Shown: piece after piece, positions 1 through 9,363 of the stretch | Numbering within the stretch: position 1 is the stretch's first letter | Layout of the letters: every line of letters begins with the position of its first letter | The notes under the pieces: generated by a model | Told to the model about the DNA's origin: nothing | The model's database searches: none | Seen by the model: the letters and a program-made list of their open reading frames with translations, nothing else | Source: Haloferax mediterranei ATCC 33500 | Lineage (GTDB): Archaea > Halobacteriota > Halobacteria > Halobacteriales > Haloferacaceae | Direction: 5' to 3' | Length of the DNA: 64,000 nucleotides | NCBI RefSeq assembly: GCF_000306765.2 | Contig: NC_017941.2 | Span: 2,666,001 to 2,730,000 of the forward strand | Program-made: the position numbers and the translations under genes

Positions 1-1813
1 CGACGGTCTCGGGGTTGACGCGGGCAACCGGCTCTTCCGGCGTGTCGCTCCGTGAGCGAACGCCGGTGTTGTACCCGTCGGCCTCGCGGCCGGTCGTAAG
101 CGTCAGCGGGTAGTCGCCGTCAACCGGCTCGGGCAGCGGTTCCCCATCGAGTGTGCTGAATCGAGCTTTCCCCGATGGCGTCGGGAACGTCCAGCGCGAA
201 GTGCTGGGGTCGTAGTACCGGTAGCCCGCGTCACTGTTCGGTTCCGGAGCGGGCCAGCGGACGGCACGCTCGCCGTCGAGCCGGGTGTACGAGATGCCGG
301 AACAGTCAGCGTCGGTTCCCTCCGTGAGCGCGGCGAACTCGTCGAATATCGCGCTGGGGGAGACGGGTGGCCGAGGGAGGAGACCGGGGGCAACCCGAGC
401 GGCCACATCGGCAATAATGTCGAGGTCCTGTCGGACGCCGGGAGGCGTCTCTGTGGCCGCGCGGATGCGCGAGACCGTCCGCTCCATGTTCATCGCCGTC
501 CCCTCGGACTCGCCCCACGTCGCGGCCGGAAGCACTACATCGGCGAGTTCAACCGTATCCGACCGGAAGGCGTCTTGCACCACGAGGAACGAGTCGCGGA
601 GAACCTCGCGAGCAGCCGTCGCATCCGGGAACCCGGCGAGTGGGTTCGTCGCAACAGTCCAGACCACGGATGGCGACGAGTCGAGGATGCCCACCGGACC
701 CGGTCCGCTGTCGTCGGGGAGTCGAGAGACAGGAACGTCCCACGCCTCGGCGACCGCTCGGCGGTGGTCGGGATGTTCGAACGGTCGGTGACCGGACCAC
801 GTTCCTTTCGAGGAACAGACTCGCGTCCCCATCGAGTTCGCTTGACCGGTGAGCGAGAACGGACCGGTTCCCGGACCGAGGTTACCCGACGCGAGACAAA
901 GATTCACGAGCGCACCGGCGGTTGCGGTACCGCGGACGCTCTGATTCACACCCATCCCCCAGTAGATGAGCGTCGGCGCGTCGAGCAGTGCAGCCAGTTC
1001 CTCGACTGTGTCGAGCGAGACGCCAGCGCGGGCCGCCGCGTCCGTGACCGACGGGAGTGCAGAGACGACGTCGTCGAACCCCTCGGTGTTCGAGCGGACG
1101 AACGACTCGTCGATTTGGTCGGTATCGACGAGGTGCCGGAGGATGGCGCGGGCCAGCGCGAGGTCACCGCCGGGCGCGACAGAGACGTGGTCGTCTGCGA
1201 CCGCCGCAGTCTTCGTCTCGACGGGGTCGACCACGACGAGTCGACCGTCTGTCGCCGACTGCCGTATCCAACGGAACATGACAGGATGGGCAACTGCGGG
1301 GTTCGCACCCCAGACGAGGTGTGTCTCGGCGTTCGGGATATCGTCGTACGTCGGTGGGGGCGCATCGCTCCCGAACGCCCGATAGTACGCTGTGACTGCG
1401 CTCGCCATGCAGAGTGTCGTGTTCGCGTCGTAGTTTCGGGTCCCAATGCCGGCACGAGCGAGTTTGCCGAGCGCGTACGCGGCCTCGTTCGTCTGCTGGC
1501 CGCTTCCCAGAACCGCGACCTCGTCCGGGTCGGTCGCCACCGCTGTTCGGATGGTAGCGCCGACACGGGCCATCGCGTCCGACCACGAGGTCTGTACCAG
1601 TTCGCCGTCCTCCCGGACGAGCGGCCGAGTAAGCCACTCGCCAGCAGGGTCTGCCGACTCGCGGATGCCACGACCGCACGCCAGTCCGTTGTTTACCGGA
1701 TGTGAGGGGTCGCCACGAACTGTTTCGAGACCGTACGCGTTTTCGGACCCAAGGTGAACGTGACCACACCCCACAGCACAGCGCATACAGGTCGTCGGGA
1801 CTTGTTTCGTCAC
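1..1813 (-). CDS. nasA: Assimilatory nitrate reductase, molybdopterin oxidoreductase (partial, C-terminus outside window)
   Basis: Reading the minus strand from about 1813 gives one open frame to base 1, about 604 codons, with no stop, so the gene continues beyond the window. Near the N-terminus is CMRCAVGCG, the first cysteines of a [4Fe-4S] site, and a fourth Cys follows in NNGLACGRG. Further on come YWGMGVNQS, the NPLAGFPDA region and the C-terminal molybdopterin dinucleotide-binding part. This is the layout of cytoplasmic ferredoxin-dependent NasA, which reduces nitrate to nitrite. The start is uncertain: GTG at 1813 gives a short N-terminus before the first Cys, while an in-frame ATG at 1852 would add 13 residues. 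An AT-rich promoter region lies upstream. Confidence 0.88.
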   Translation of the reverse strand, partial: MTKQVPTTCMRCAVGCGHVHLGSENAYGLETVRGDPSHPVNNGLACGRGIRESADPAGEWLTRPLVREDGELVQTSWSDAMARVGATIRTAVATDPDEVAVLGSGQQTNEAAYALGKLARAGIGTRNYDANTTLCMASAVTAYYRAFGSDAPPPTYDDIPNAETHLVWGANPAVAHPVMFRWIRQSATDGRLVVVDPVETKTAAVADDHVSVAPGGDLALARAILRHLVDTDQIDESFVRSNTEGFDDVVSALPSVTDAAARAGVSLDTVEELAALLDAPTLIYWGMGVNQSVRGTATAGALVNLCLASGNLGPGTGPFSLTGQANSMGTRVCSSKGTWSGHRPFEHPDHRRAVAEAWDVPVSRLPDDSGPGPVGILDSSPSVVWTVATNPLAGFPDATAAREVLRDSFLVVQDAFRSDTVELADVVLPAATWGESEGTAMNMERTVSRIRAATETPPGVRQDLDIIADVAARVAPGLLPRPPVSPSAIFDEFAALTEGTDADCSGISYTRLDGERAVRWPAPEPNSDAGYRYYDPSTSRWTFPTPSGKARFSTLDGEPLPEPVDGDYPLTLTTGREADGYNTGVRSRSDTPEEPVARVNPETV

Positions 1814-1852
1814 GTGGTTCACCACCGACAAGAATCGGAGATTCCGGGGCAT

Positions 1853-2144
1853 TTGTGCAATTTTTCCATGTATGATGAACACATCATTTCACTATCTTGG
1901 CTCATACTGGTGAAAGGAGAACATAAAATACCAATCGTTTAATAAATCAAATTATTCCGCCCAATTCCCCCATATCGTGCAATCTACAAACGTATACTAA
2001 GAATATAGTCGCGTAATCCCGGTGTTTTTAGATATTTATTTGAAAATGTTTTTCGGAATTAATTCGTCGTGCGGTCCACCGGGGCGTCCCTGTATACCCG
2101 GAGCGCGCGGTGAGAAGGTTTCTCTTGGTCACGCGCGCTCCGAC
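1853..2144. other. AT-rich divergent intergenic region between nasA and the AAA ATPase gene
   Basis: About 290 bases that are clearly AT-richer than the flanking genes, with no convincing ORF. It must hold the nasA promoter (minus strand). Several A/T tracts at 1921-1960 and 2028-2060 could be TATA/BRE elements or binding sites for nitrogen regulation. I cannot assign one with confidence. Confidence 0.5.
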
Positions 2145-2153
2145 GCTCTTATG
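2145..2153 (+). promoter_or_regulatory. TATA-like box of the AAA ATPase gene
   Basis: The sequence gctcttatg lies 26-34 nt before the ATG at 2179. This is the distance expected for a leaderless haloarchaeal transcript and supports the 2179 start over a longer frame starting at 2110. Confidence 0.5.
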
Positions 2154-2178
2154 CGTCTGCCCCGGCAATTTCGGGGGG

Positions 2179-3588
2179 ATGAGTGAACGGGCGCTCGAGG
2201 TTGTCGAGTTTCTGCTGACGGCTCACCTCTACACCGACGACCGAACGCTTGACGAGAACGACCTTCCCCCGCGGTATCGGCGCGTCTTCTGGGCGGACAC
2301 CGGAGACGACGAAGACGATTCGTCGGCGGGCGGCATCGAGCGACCGCTCGTGGTGACCGATTCCATCGCGCGGAAGGCGACAGGAGTCGAACACCCATGG
2401 GACGCGATTTCGGACCTCATGTTCACCCAACGTGAGGACTTCTCCGGCCGCCTCTCTCTGACGCAACCCGAGATGGCGCTGGAGTGGTTTGTCAACCGTG
2501 CCAACTACGACCGGTTGGTGACGAACCCGACTATCGCGAAGGCGGTCGAAGGACACGACGACGTGGACGTAACCCACGAAGAAGCGAGAGAGCAAACGCG
2601 ACCGATTCACGCCGACCGGGTCTGGATCGACAGCCTCCTCGACGAGTACTTCGACGACGAGGACGACGCCGAGATGCTCGACCTCGTGCAGGTCCGCGCA
2701 CCCGAGGAGATAGAGATGACTCTCGACGACCTCGTGCTCACGACGGACCAGGAAGGCGAAATTCACAAACTCATGAAGGCTATCGAGCACCGCGAGTACC
2801 TCGCGCAGATTGGCCTTCGCGAAATCGGGAAGATTCTCTTCGTCGGCCCGCCGGGGACGGGGAAGACGACCGTGTCGCGGGCGCTCGCCCACGAACTCGG
2901 TCTTCCCTTCGTCGAGGTGAAACTCTCGATGATTACGAGCCAGTACCTCGGTGAGACGGCCAAGAACGTCGAGAAGACCTTCGAGGTCGCAAAGCGACTC
3001 TCGCCGTGTATCCTCTTTATCGACGAGTTCGACTCGGTCGCAAAGACGCGCCGGTCGGACGAACACGCCGCGCTCAAGCGCGCCGTCAACACGCTCCTCA
3101 AGAGCATCGACGACATCTCGCTGATTCGCGACGAGGTCATCCTCATCGGGGCGACGAACCACCCCGACCAACTCGATTCGGCGGCGTGGCGGCGCTTCGA
3201 CGAAATCGTCAACTTCCCCAAGCCGGACCACGGCATGCGCGCCGACATCCTGCGCGTCATCACGAACCGGATGGACATCAACGAGTTCGACCCCGAGGCC
3301 ATCGCCGAAGTAACCCAAGGCCTTACCGGGTCCGACCTGCGACTCGTGCTCCGCGAGGCCGTCCTCGAAGCACTCACCGAAGAGCGAATGGAACTCAAGC
3401 AGGACGACCTGCTGGAAGCCGTCGCCGACTTCGAAGAGCGGGACAACCTGAAGAACCTCGACATGATGTCGGATTCGTCGGAACTCGTCGCCGGGTCGGG
3501 AGATGGGCACGACCACGGCCACGACGACCACGACCACGCGGACGAACACGAAGGCGAGACGCAGAAAGACGCCGGCACGGCGCAGTAA
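2179..3588 (+). CDS. AAA-family ATPase with His/Asp-rich C-terminal tail
   Basis: A 469-residue protein with a single AAA+ module. Walker A GPPGTGKTT is near residue 222 and Walker B ILFIDEFDS near residue 278, followed by a sensor-1 Asn in IGATNHPD and arginine-finger residues in AWRRFDE. The roughly 200-residue N-terminal part is acidic and not recognised. The module resembles Cdc48/FtsH-type AAA domains that remodel or unfold proteins, but there is no protease domain and the substrate is unknown. The last 30 residues are rich in His and Asp (GHDHGHDDHDH), a likely metal-binding tail. Start 2179 is chosen because the TATA-like box is 26-34 nt upstream; an earlier in-frame start at 2110 would add an unlikely leader. 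Confidence 0.85.
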   Translation: MSERALEVVEFLLTAHLYTDDRTLDENDLPPRYRRVFWADTGDDEDDSSAGGIERPLVVTDSIARKATGVEHPWDAISDLMFTQREDFSGRLSLTQPEMALEWFVNRANYDRLVTNPTIAKAVEGHDDVDVTHEEAREQTRPIHADRVWIDSLLDEYFDDEDDAEMLDLVQVRAPEEIEMTLDDLVLTTDQEGEIHKLMKAIEHREYLAQIGLREIGKILFVGPPGTGKTTVSRALAHELGLPFVEVKLSMITSQYLGETAKNVEKTFEVAKRLSPCILFIDEFDSVAKTRRSDEHAALKRAVNTLLKSIDDISLIRDEVILIGATNHPDQLDSAAWRRFDEIVNFPKPDHGMRADILRVITNRMDINEFDPEAIAEVTQGLTGSDLRLVLREAVLEALTEERMELKQDDLLEAVADFEERDNLKNLDMMSDSSELVAGSGDGHDHGHDDHDHADEHEGETQKDAGTAQ

Positions 3589-3640
3589 CTGCGCTCTTTT
3601 CTGAGAAAGTTTTCACCAGTTGTCAGTGCACGTCGAGCCG

Positions 3641-4336
3641 ATGCCTTCCAGCAGACGGCGGTTCGTTCAGGCGCTTGGGGCGACTGGACTGTTCTCGTTC
3701 GGCGGCTGTCTTACAGACGAACGTGGTGCAGAAAAACCAGCCACCGAGACGACGACTTCGCGGACGACGGTGAAGACGACAGCACAGCGTTCGCCCACAA
3801 CCGCCGAGCCAACGAGCGAACAGACACCTGCAGTTGCTCCCACATATGAGAAGGTTCGCGGCGAAGCCGCCCCCGTCTCGGCCAGTCAGAAGTTCACCGA
3901 GAACGATGGATACGAGTACCTCGAAGAAGAGGACGAAGTTCGGTACGTCGCCGCCTACCGGTCGAGTACGGGCAACGAGACGCGCGCGCCGGTGTATGAC
4001 ACTATTTCGTTCGACGACTGGGCGACATCCGAGTGTGCCAGCGTAGCAAGACAAGCGGTGATGACTGCCCTCTACCAAGCACTCGGGGAATCGAACCTCG
4101 ACTCAATTGTTGCCAGTGTCCGCGGGCGAAACACGGGGAGTGCTACAATCACTATTCTGCATCAGACAGTTCTCTCACGTTCGGGGAGTGTCGTGAGCCA
4201 GCCTACTATCCCATTCGACGAACTCGTCGCGACGACGCCACGAAGTGCAACTGGGACGGTGAACCTAGACGGTGCAGAGCCCGCCGAACGAACCTCCGAA
4301 GTCTGGGTCGACGACTGGGTGATACAAGAAGAGTGA
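3641..4336 (+). CDS. Tat-exported lipoprotein, function unknown
   Basis: About 231 residues from ATG 3641. The N-terminus SSRRRFVQALGATGLFSFGGC has a twin-arginine motif and a lipobox ending in Cys, followed by a Thr/Ser-rich low-complexity linker typical of haloarchaeal surface lipoproteins. The globular remainder has no motif I recognise. An upstream in-frame ATG at 3620 would add seven residues before the Tat motif and is less likely. It is probably anchored outside the membrane. Confidence 0.75.
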   Translation: MPSSRRRFVQALGATGLFSFGGCLTDERGAEKPATETTTSRTTVKTTAQRSPTTAEPTSEQTPAVAPTYEKVRGEAAPVSASQKFTENDGYEYLEEEDEVRYVAAYRSSTGNETRAPVYDTISFDDWATSECASVARQAVMTALYQALGESNLDSIVASVRGRNTGSATITILHQTVLSRSGSVVSQPTIPFDELVATTPRSATGTVNLDGAEPAERTSEVWVDDWVIQEE

Positions 4337-4354
4337 CTCACCGCCGTCGGCCAC

Positions 4355-4361
4355 GTTTAAG
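4355..4361 (+). promoter_or_regulatory. TATA-like box of the MBL hydrolase gene
   Basis: gtttaag lies 27-33 nt before ATG 4388, consistent with a leaderless transcript. Confidence 0.5.
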
Positions 4362-4387
4362 CCGCACCATCTCCCTTCTCTGAATCG

Positions 4388-5212
4388 ATGCGCGTGACCC
4401 TCCTCGGCACCGGCGACACGACCGGGACGCCGACCGTCGGCTGCGACTGCGACACTTGCCGCGAGGCCCACGAGCGGGGTATCGAGCGGACACGCTTTTC
4501 GGTCCACGTCGAAAACGAGCGAACCGACGAGTCGCTGCTCGTGGACTTCAGTCCCGACTTTCGCCACCAGTTTCTCACACAGGAGGTGCCGCTCCCCGAC
4601 GAAGCGCTCGTGACCCACATTCACTTCGACCACTTAGACGGTCTCGGGAACGTCTACCGCCTACTCGACGACCTTGACGTCCACGCCACAGACGAAGTCG
4701 ACCCGGTCACGGGCGAAAGCGTCGCCGACACGATTCGCTCGAAGTTCGACTACCTCGACCGAATCGCGGTCGAAGACCAGACGCCCTTCGAGTCGTTCCG
4801 CGCCTGCGGGTTCGACGTGACGTTTGTCCCGGTCGTCCATCCGCCGCTCGTCTGCTACGGCGTCGCCATCGAGGACCCGGAAACCGGGGCGAAGCTCTCG
4901 CTGTCGGGCGATTCGACGTACGCGATTCCGGCGGAATCCCGCGACGTACTCCGCGGCCCGGACCTCCTCCTCGCGGAGGCCATCGTCCCCGCGTCGGTCT
5001 GCGAGTATCACCCAATCGGCGGCGACGATTACGACGAAGACGGTGTTGCGCGGACGTTCGGCACGAAGCATATGACCCGCGAGGGAGCCATCGCACTCGG
5101 CGAAGACCTCGACGCCGACGTGACCCGACTCGTCCACGTCGCGCACTACTACCCGCCCGAAGAGGCCTTCGAAGACCCGCTAGCCGTCGACGGCGAAGTG
5201 TACGAATTGTAA
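4388..5212 (+). CDS. MBL-fold metal-dependent hydrolase, PhnP-like
   Basis: A 274-residue metallo-beta-lactamase-fold protein. The N-terminus has the GTGDTTGTPTVGCDCDTC segment characteristic of the PhnP/RNase Z-like branch, with paired Cys residues (C-x-C-x2-C) that can bind an extra metal. The metal motif is THIHFDHLDG (HxHxDH). Later metal ligands lie in LSGDSTY and near HVAHYYPPEE. Bacterial PhnP is a cyclic ribose phosphodiesterase of phosphonate catabolism, but no phosphonate genes are nearby, so the substrate remains open. It is a monocistronic cytoplasmic enzyme. Confidence 0.85.
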   Translation: MRVTLLGTGDTTGTPTVGCDCDTCREAHERGIERTRFSVHVENERTDESLLVDFSPDFRHQFLTQEVPLPDEALVTHIHFDHLDGLGNVYRLLDDLDVHATDEVDPVTGESVADTIRSKFDYLDRIAVEDQTPFESFRACGFDVTFVPVVHPPLVCYGVAIEDPETGAKLSLSGDSTYAIPAESRDVLRGPDLLLAEAIVPASVCEYHPIGGDDYDEDGVARTFGTKHMTREGAIALGEDLDADVTRLVHVAHYYPPEEAFEDPLAVDGEVYEL

Positions 5213-5222
5213 TAGTTTTTTC
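5213..5222 (+). terminator. U-rich terminator after the MBL hydrolase gene
   Basis: A run of six T (5216-5221) directly follows the stop codon. Oligo-T runs without a strong hairpin are the usual archaeal termination signal. Confidence 0.4.
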
Positions 5223-5245
5223 ACGGTCGCGGGGGGAGCGTTGGT

Positions 5246-5440
5246 ATGGTCCCTTCCCTGCGAACCTCCCGAGGAATTTCGTCTGTCGTTTCGCTCGGAA
5301 TCGTGGGTACCGTCGGGTACACGCTCTTGTCCCCCCGACCGCCCACAGAGACGCAACTCGCGATTCTGTTCGTCCTCTCGGTCTGTCTCGGTGCGGCGAG
5401 TCTCTGGATGCTGTCGGAGCCACCGGAGGGTGACGCGTGA
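5246..5440 (+). CDS. Small membrane protein
   Basis: 64 residues with two predicted hydrophobic segments (about 10-28 and 37-55) joined by SPRPPTETQ. The stop overlaps the next start by GTGA, so the two short genes are likely translationally coupled. No function is recognised. Confidence 0.65.
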   Translation: MVPSLRTSRGISSVVSLGIVGTVGYTLLSPRPPTETQLAILFVLSVCLGAASLWMLSEPPEGDA

Positions 5441-5649
5441 GTCTCCGAGCGATTGTGGAGGACAACGCGTTCAAGTATTTTCTCCTCGTGGGCGGTCTCG
5501 CCGCCGTGATTGACCTTCTCACGACCTACTTCGAGACGGGAGGAGTCGATTTGCTCGTATCAGCACTCCATTTCGTCGTCGTCGTTATCTTCGCAGTTCC
5601 GCTCATCGCGTACTGGAACTACATGGACAGACGCGCCGAAGCCGAGTGA
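5437..5649 (+). CDS. Small membrane protein, coupled to the preceding gene
   Basis: 70 residues beginning at GTG 5437 inside the stop region of the previous gene. Two hydrophobic stretches (about 12-31 and 39-58) end in a charged tail, RRAEAE. The overlap suggests one transcript and perhaps one complex with the upstream 64-residue protein. Function unknown. Confidence 0.65.
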   Translation: MSLRAIVEDNAFKYFLLVGGLAAVIDLLTTYFETGGVDLLVSALHFVVVVIFAVPLIAYWNYMDRRAEAE

Positions 5650-5774
5650 CCAGCGGTGCGGAAATTTGTGCTCGCGCAGTAACAGCTTCTTTGAATTTAG
5701 CGCCGTACCGGTCTGTTGGTCGCCCGCAGACAGATTAGGCAACCTTATTTGTCATAATTAAATCTCGCTTGTAT

Positions 5775-7364
5775 ATGAGAGAGAATCCGGGTCGAGCAAG
5801 TATCGCAAAAGTCGGACCCAGTCGTCGACGAGTACTACAGGGGGTAGCCGCTGGAATCGGAGGAATTGCGGGGTGTATCGGAGAATCTGACCACGGACAG
5901 CGAGACACGGGTCAGTCGGCAGACGATACGGTGACGTTCCGCGTCGGTTCGCCGTGGACGCCTGACGCGCTCGACCCGATTATTAACGGCTGGTTGTGGC
6001 GTCGAATCAGCGTCATCGAGCCGCTTCTGACGGTCGATTACGACACGTCAATTACCGCTGGTCTGGCGACGTCGTGGGAACTGGCGGACGACGGAGAAAC
6101 GTGGCGGTTCGACCTCAGGGAGGGCGTAGAATTTCACGACGGAACGCCGTTAACCGCGGATGCAGTCGTCTTTTCGTTGAAGCGGGCGTTCGACTCGAAC
6201 GCGCTGGCGGCGCTGCCTATCGAGTCGGTATCGGCGCTGGATGAACAGACAGTGTCTATCACCACAGACGGCCCCTTTGCCCCGCTCCCGGCGCACTTGA
6301 CTCGTGGGAGAACCAGTATCATCGCGTCGAGTTCCGTCAACTCGGACGGAGACGTTACCAAGCCAGTCGGAACCGGTCCGTTCCAGTTTGCGTCTTGGGA
6401 GCCGGGGATGAGCATCACGGCGACTGCGAATGGGGACTATCACGGCCCCTCACCCAAGATAGACCGCTTGGTCTACGAAGGAGTCGCTGATTCACAGACA
6501 CGCCGTCTCAAGCTCCAAAACGACGAGCTCGATATGGCACGGATTTTGCCGAATCACACGGTTGAGCAGATACAGCAGACAGAGAATCTGAAGGCGTACA
6601 CCTACGAGATTCCTCGCTCGCGGTACCTGGTCTTCGATACGACCTCGGAACCGTTTGACGACCGACGTGTTCGGCAGGCGGTCATGCACGCCATCGATGG
6701 GCAAGCGCTTGTGGAATCGATTCTCGAAGGGCTCGGGTCGGCGGCGACCGGCCCGTTCCCACCCGAGATGACCTCGTGGGCGAACGACGACCTCGAACCA
6801 TACGAGTACGCGCCGGAAAAAGCGGGCGAACTCCTCACGGAGGCTGGCTGGCGAATGGTGGATGGGACACGCCAACGGGACGGTGTCCCGCTCGACGTTG
6901 ATATCTGGACGTACGAATCTCGGCCGCTTCTTTCCCCTCTCGCGCAGGTTCTCCAGGCGAAATTAGGCGAGGTCGGCTTCGACGTCTCCATTCTGACGAT
7001 GGAGCCAGCAACGATTAGAGAGCGGGCAAATTCCGAAGCGTTCGGGATGGTGCTGTGGTCGAACTCGGTCCTGTGGTATCCCGACCCTGATCGGTTGACG
7101 GATTTCGTACACTCCAGTGAGGCGACAATGTTCAGCGGCTACGAAAACCCCGAAGTCGATGCGCTCCTCGAACAGGGGCGAAGGACGCCGAAGTACGAGG
7201 AGCGCAAGCAGATATACGACGACGTACAGGCGATACTTCAACGCGACGTGCCGATTGGGTGGCTGACGTACTACACGAACGTCGTCGGGACGCGCGCAGA
7301 CGTGACAGGATATCGGCCGCATCCGACAGAGGCGTCGTATCATCTCGAAACCGTGAACAAATAA
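5775..7364 (+). CDS. ABC transporter substrate-binding protein, family 5 (peptide/nickel type)
   Basis: About 529 residues. The N-terminus has a Tat motif SRRRVLQG and a lipobox-like IAGC, so it is exported and lipid-anchored. The mature part has hallmarks of the DppA/OppA/NikA family: GSPWTPDALDPI, LATSWELADDGETWRFDLREGVEFHDG, then VRQAVMHAID. This family captures di- or oligopeptides, nickel chelates or other solutes for an importer. No permease or ATPase genes are adjacent on either side, so it is an orphan binding protein that must share a membrane complex encoded elsewhere. ATG 5775 is preferred over TTG 5769. Confidence 0.85.
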   Translation: MRENPGRASIAKVGPSRRRVLQGVAAGIGGIAGCIGESDHGQRDTGQSADDTVTFRVGSPWTPDALDPIINGWLWRRISVIEPLLTVDYDTSITAGLATSWELADDGETWRFDLREGVEFHDGTPLTADAVVFSLKRAFDSNALAALPIESVSALDEQTVSITTDGPFAPLPAHLTRGRTSIIASSSVNSDGDVTKPVGTGPFQFASWEPGMSITATANGDYHGPSPKIDRLVYEGVADSQTRRLKLQNDELDMARILPNHTVEQIQQTENLKAYTYEIPRSRYLVFDTTSEPFDDRRVRQAVMHAIDGQALVESILEGLGSAATGPFPPEMTSWANDDLEPYEYAPEKAGELLTEAGWRMVDGTRQRDGVPLDVDIWTYESRPLLSPLAQVLQAKLGEVGFDVSILTMEPATIRERANSEAFGMVLWSNSVLWYPDPDRLTDFVHSSEATMFSGYENPEVDALLEQGRRTPKYEERKQIYDDVQAILQRDVPIGWLTYYTNVVGTRADVTGYRPHPTEASYHLETVNK

Positions 7365-7380
7365 GGACACGAGAGAGCAG

Positions 7381-8364
7381 TCACCAAAACCGGTCCAAAC
7401 CCGACTGTCGCCGAGTGATGCCGGTTGGGTCTGCAACCCAGCCGGTTCGAGCCTCGCGAAGTTCCGCGCGGTCGAGTTCCGGCGGGTCGGCCGGTTCGAA
7501 TGCGGTACACTCGGTTCCGCACTCCGAACCGGGGTCGACCACGCGACCGAAGTGTTCGCAGACGGGGCGACCGTCGGCGTCGACGCCGGCGTGAGTGCAC
7601 GCCGGTAAGTCGTATCCTCGCCACCCTTTGCCGTAGGCGCGCTCGGCGAGTCGGAGCCGAGCGGTTCGCTTGTCGGCGGGCGGCACGAGGGCGACATCTG
7701 TGTGAAGTGAGTGGTATTCGACTGGTTCGACACCGGTCGCATCGGCGGTGAGCGGTTCGGCGTCGCGGACGACTTCGCGCTCGCCGGTTTCGGGGTCGAA
7801 TCGCCAGACACCGACTTGGTCGGGAATTCGGTTCAGGTGCGCGCCCGTGACGTAACTCTCAGTGGCGAGAACGACCTCGTCGAAAAGTGCGAGGCTCACG
7901 TCGAGTCGGAGTTGCCGGAGGAGGTCGCCCGGTTCGCCGAGGTCGGGTTTGTTCTCGATACCGACGAGGCGGGAGAACCAATCGCCGGGATAGCGAGTCG
8001 CGCGGCGGACGTACTCCCGACTACGGCGATGCTCGGACTCGAAGAACCCGACTTCGACGGCGCGGTCGGTGGCGCGACGGGCGCGGGCAGGGGGGCAATC
8101 GAAGGCGTCGCGCCAGAAGACGGCGCGTCCGACTCCGACGTCGCTCTCGATGGCTGTCGCGGGGATATCACGGTCGGTAATACGAGTTCGGTCGGTGAAC
8201 GCTGGGCCCGGAACGACGGCGCAGATGTCGATAATCCGGCTCCCCGGCGAGGCGACGGCAGCGCCGAGTTGCCGGGCAGGGAGCCAGTCCGTCGTCTGTT
8301 CGAGATGCGAACACAGCGCCAGTTCGAAGGCGAACTCCGAAGGCGACGACACCGGAGCGGGCAC
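7381..8364 (-). CDS. DUF5787-like haloarchaeal protein, possible nuclease-fold
   Basis: 327 residues, acidic and cytoplasmic, converging with the upstream binding-protein gene. It matches my memory of the haloarchaeal DUF5787 family. A segment VGIENKPDLGEPGDLLRQLRLD resembles the E-x-K core of PD-(D/E)xK nuclease folds, and the C-terminal third has conserved Cys residues (ACTHAG, CEHFGR, CGTEC) that may bind zinc. Both structural points are inference. No partner genes reveal its role. Confidence 0.65.
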   Translation of the reverse strand: MPAPVSSPSEFAFELALCSHLEQTTDWLPARQLGAAVASPGSRIIDICAVVPGPAFTDRTRITDRDIPATAIESDVGVGRAVFWRDAFDCPPARARRATDRAVEVGFFESEHRRSREYVRRATRYPGDWFSRLVGIENKPDLGEPGDLLRQLRLDVSLALFDEVVLATESYVTGAHLNRIPDQVGVWRFDPETGEREVVRDAEPLTADATGVEPVEYHSLHTDVALVPPADKRTARLRLAERAYGKGWRGYDLPACTHAGVDADGRPVCEHFGRVVDPGSECGTECTAFEPADPPELDRAELREARTGWVADPTGITRRQSGLDRFW

Positions 8365-8489
8365 ATACGAATTCGGGAGGCGAACGGCAAAAGTCTCGCT
8401 TTCAGAAATCTCGACCGAGAGGAGGTGTGTTCTCGTATTTGATTTTCGGGGAGATAGCTATTTGGGAGAGAACGCGGCAACATCGACCG

Positions 8490-9299
8490 ATGAAGGGGAA
8501 AGACGACGGAGCCGACAGAATCGGACGGCGAACGTACCTTGGGGTTGCGGCTAGTGCGGGACTTGCCGGCCTCGCCGGGTGTACTTCCGGAACCACCGCG
8601 AGCGCCGGGCGGGCACCTCCGAAAGTACCGAAGGCGATGCTCGAATCGGGCGGCTGGGAGCACATCGGTGGCCAGACACTCGACCCGGCCTTCGAGCAGT
8701 CGGTCGGGCCGGTGAGCGTCTCCGCCGCATTCGAGACGCTCGTGTACGAGGACACGGCACTGGCGGCCGAGATAAAAGAACAGACGCTCGGGCAGGCCGA
8801 AGGGCAGTTTTTCCTGTTTTTCGCCACGCGCGTAACGCTCGAACCGAGCCTCTCGAACATCCCCAAAGCGGCTCGCGGGACGGTCGTCGACCAGATTGAG
8901 ACGCAGGCACGGACACAGTACGAAGCACAACTGAAAGACGTCGGGGTCACGAACGTCGAGCAATCGGGGACGGGGTCGATGACGGTCGACACCGGCGATT
9001 CGGCGCGCGTGACCGAGTACGCGGCCACCATCCCGTTCGAGAGCATCACCTTCCCGTTTACCGAGGAGAAAAAATTCGAAATCGAAGGGCGCGAAGTCGA
9101 CGTTAGTGGGCTGCTCGCCGTCTGGGAACACGATGGGACGGTCCTCGTCGCGGGCGGGGCGTATCCGGGTGAGAACTTCGAACTCGACGTCACCAAGGAA
9201 CCGACCGACGCCATTTCGGTGTCGGTCGACATCGACCTCGGACTCACGCCGGACGCCTACCGGGAAGAACTCCGAAGTATCATCAAAGCGGTCGAGTAA
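8490..9299 (+). CDS. DUF6517-like Tat lipoprotein
   Basis: 269 residues from ATG 8490. The N-terminus IGRRTYLGVAASAGLAGLAGC has a twin-arginine pair, a hydrophobic core and a lipobox Cys. The mature domain is compact with alternating beta-like segments and lacks catalytic motifs. It resembles haloarchaeal lipoproteins annotated DUF6517, from memory. An in-frame start at 8427 would put 21 unlikely residues before the signal. Surface-anchored, function unknown. Confidence 0.7.
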   Translation: MKGKDDGADRIGRRTYLGVAASAGLAGLAGCTSGTTASAGRAPPKVPKAMLESGGWEHIGGQTLDPAFEQSVGPVSVSAAFETLVYEDTALAAEIKEQTLGQAEGQFFLFFATRVTLEPSLSNIPKAARGTVVDQIETQARTQYEAQLKDVGVTNVEQSGTGSMTVDTGDSARVTEYAATIPFESITFPFTEEKKFEIEGREVDVSGLLAVWEHDGTVLVAGGAYPGENFELDVTKEPTDAISVSVDIDLGLTPDAYREELRSIIKAVE

Positions 9300-9363
9300 C
9301 GCCGAACGAAGACCAATTTTGTACGCACCTGGAGATTCGTTTCGGACCGACCGCGTCTCGAAG

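Noticed and set aside
575..1705. Long plus-strand open frame of 376 codons at the left edge
   Set aside because: It is the antisense shadow of nasA; the minus strand reads a full molybdopterin oxidoreductase with its Fe-S cysteines, and the plus-strand frame is Arg/Asp-rich without any family likeness.
2149..3549. 466-codon minus-strand frame
   Set aside because: It is opposite the AAA ATPase gene, whose Walker motifs prove the coding strand.
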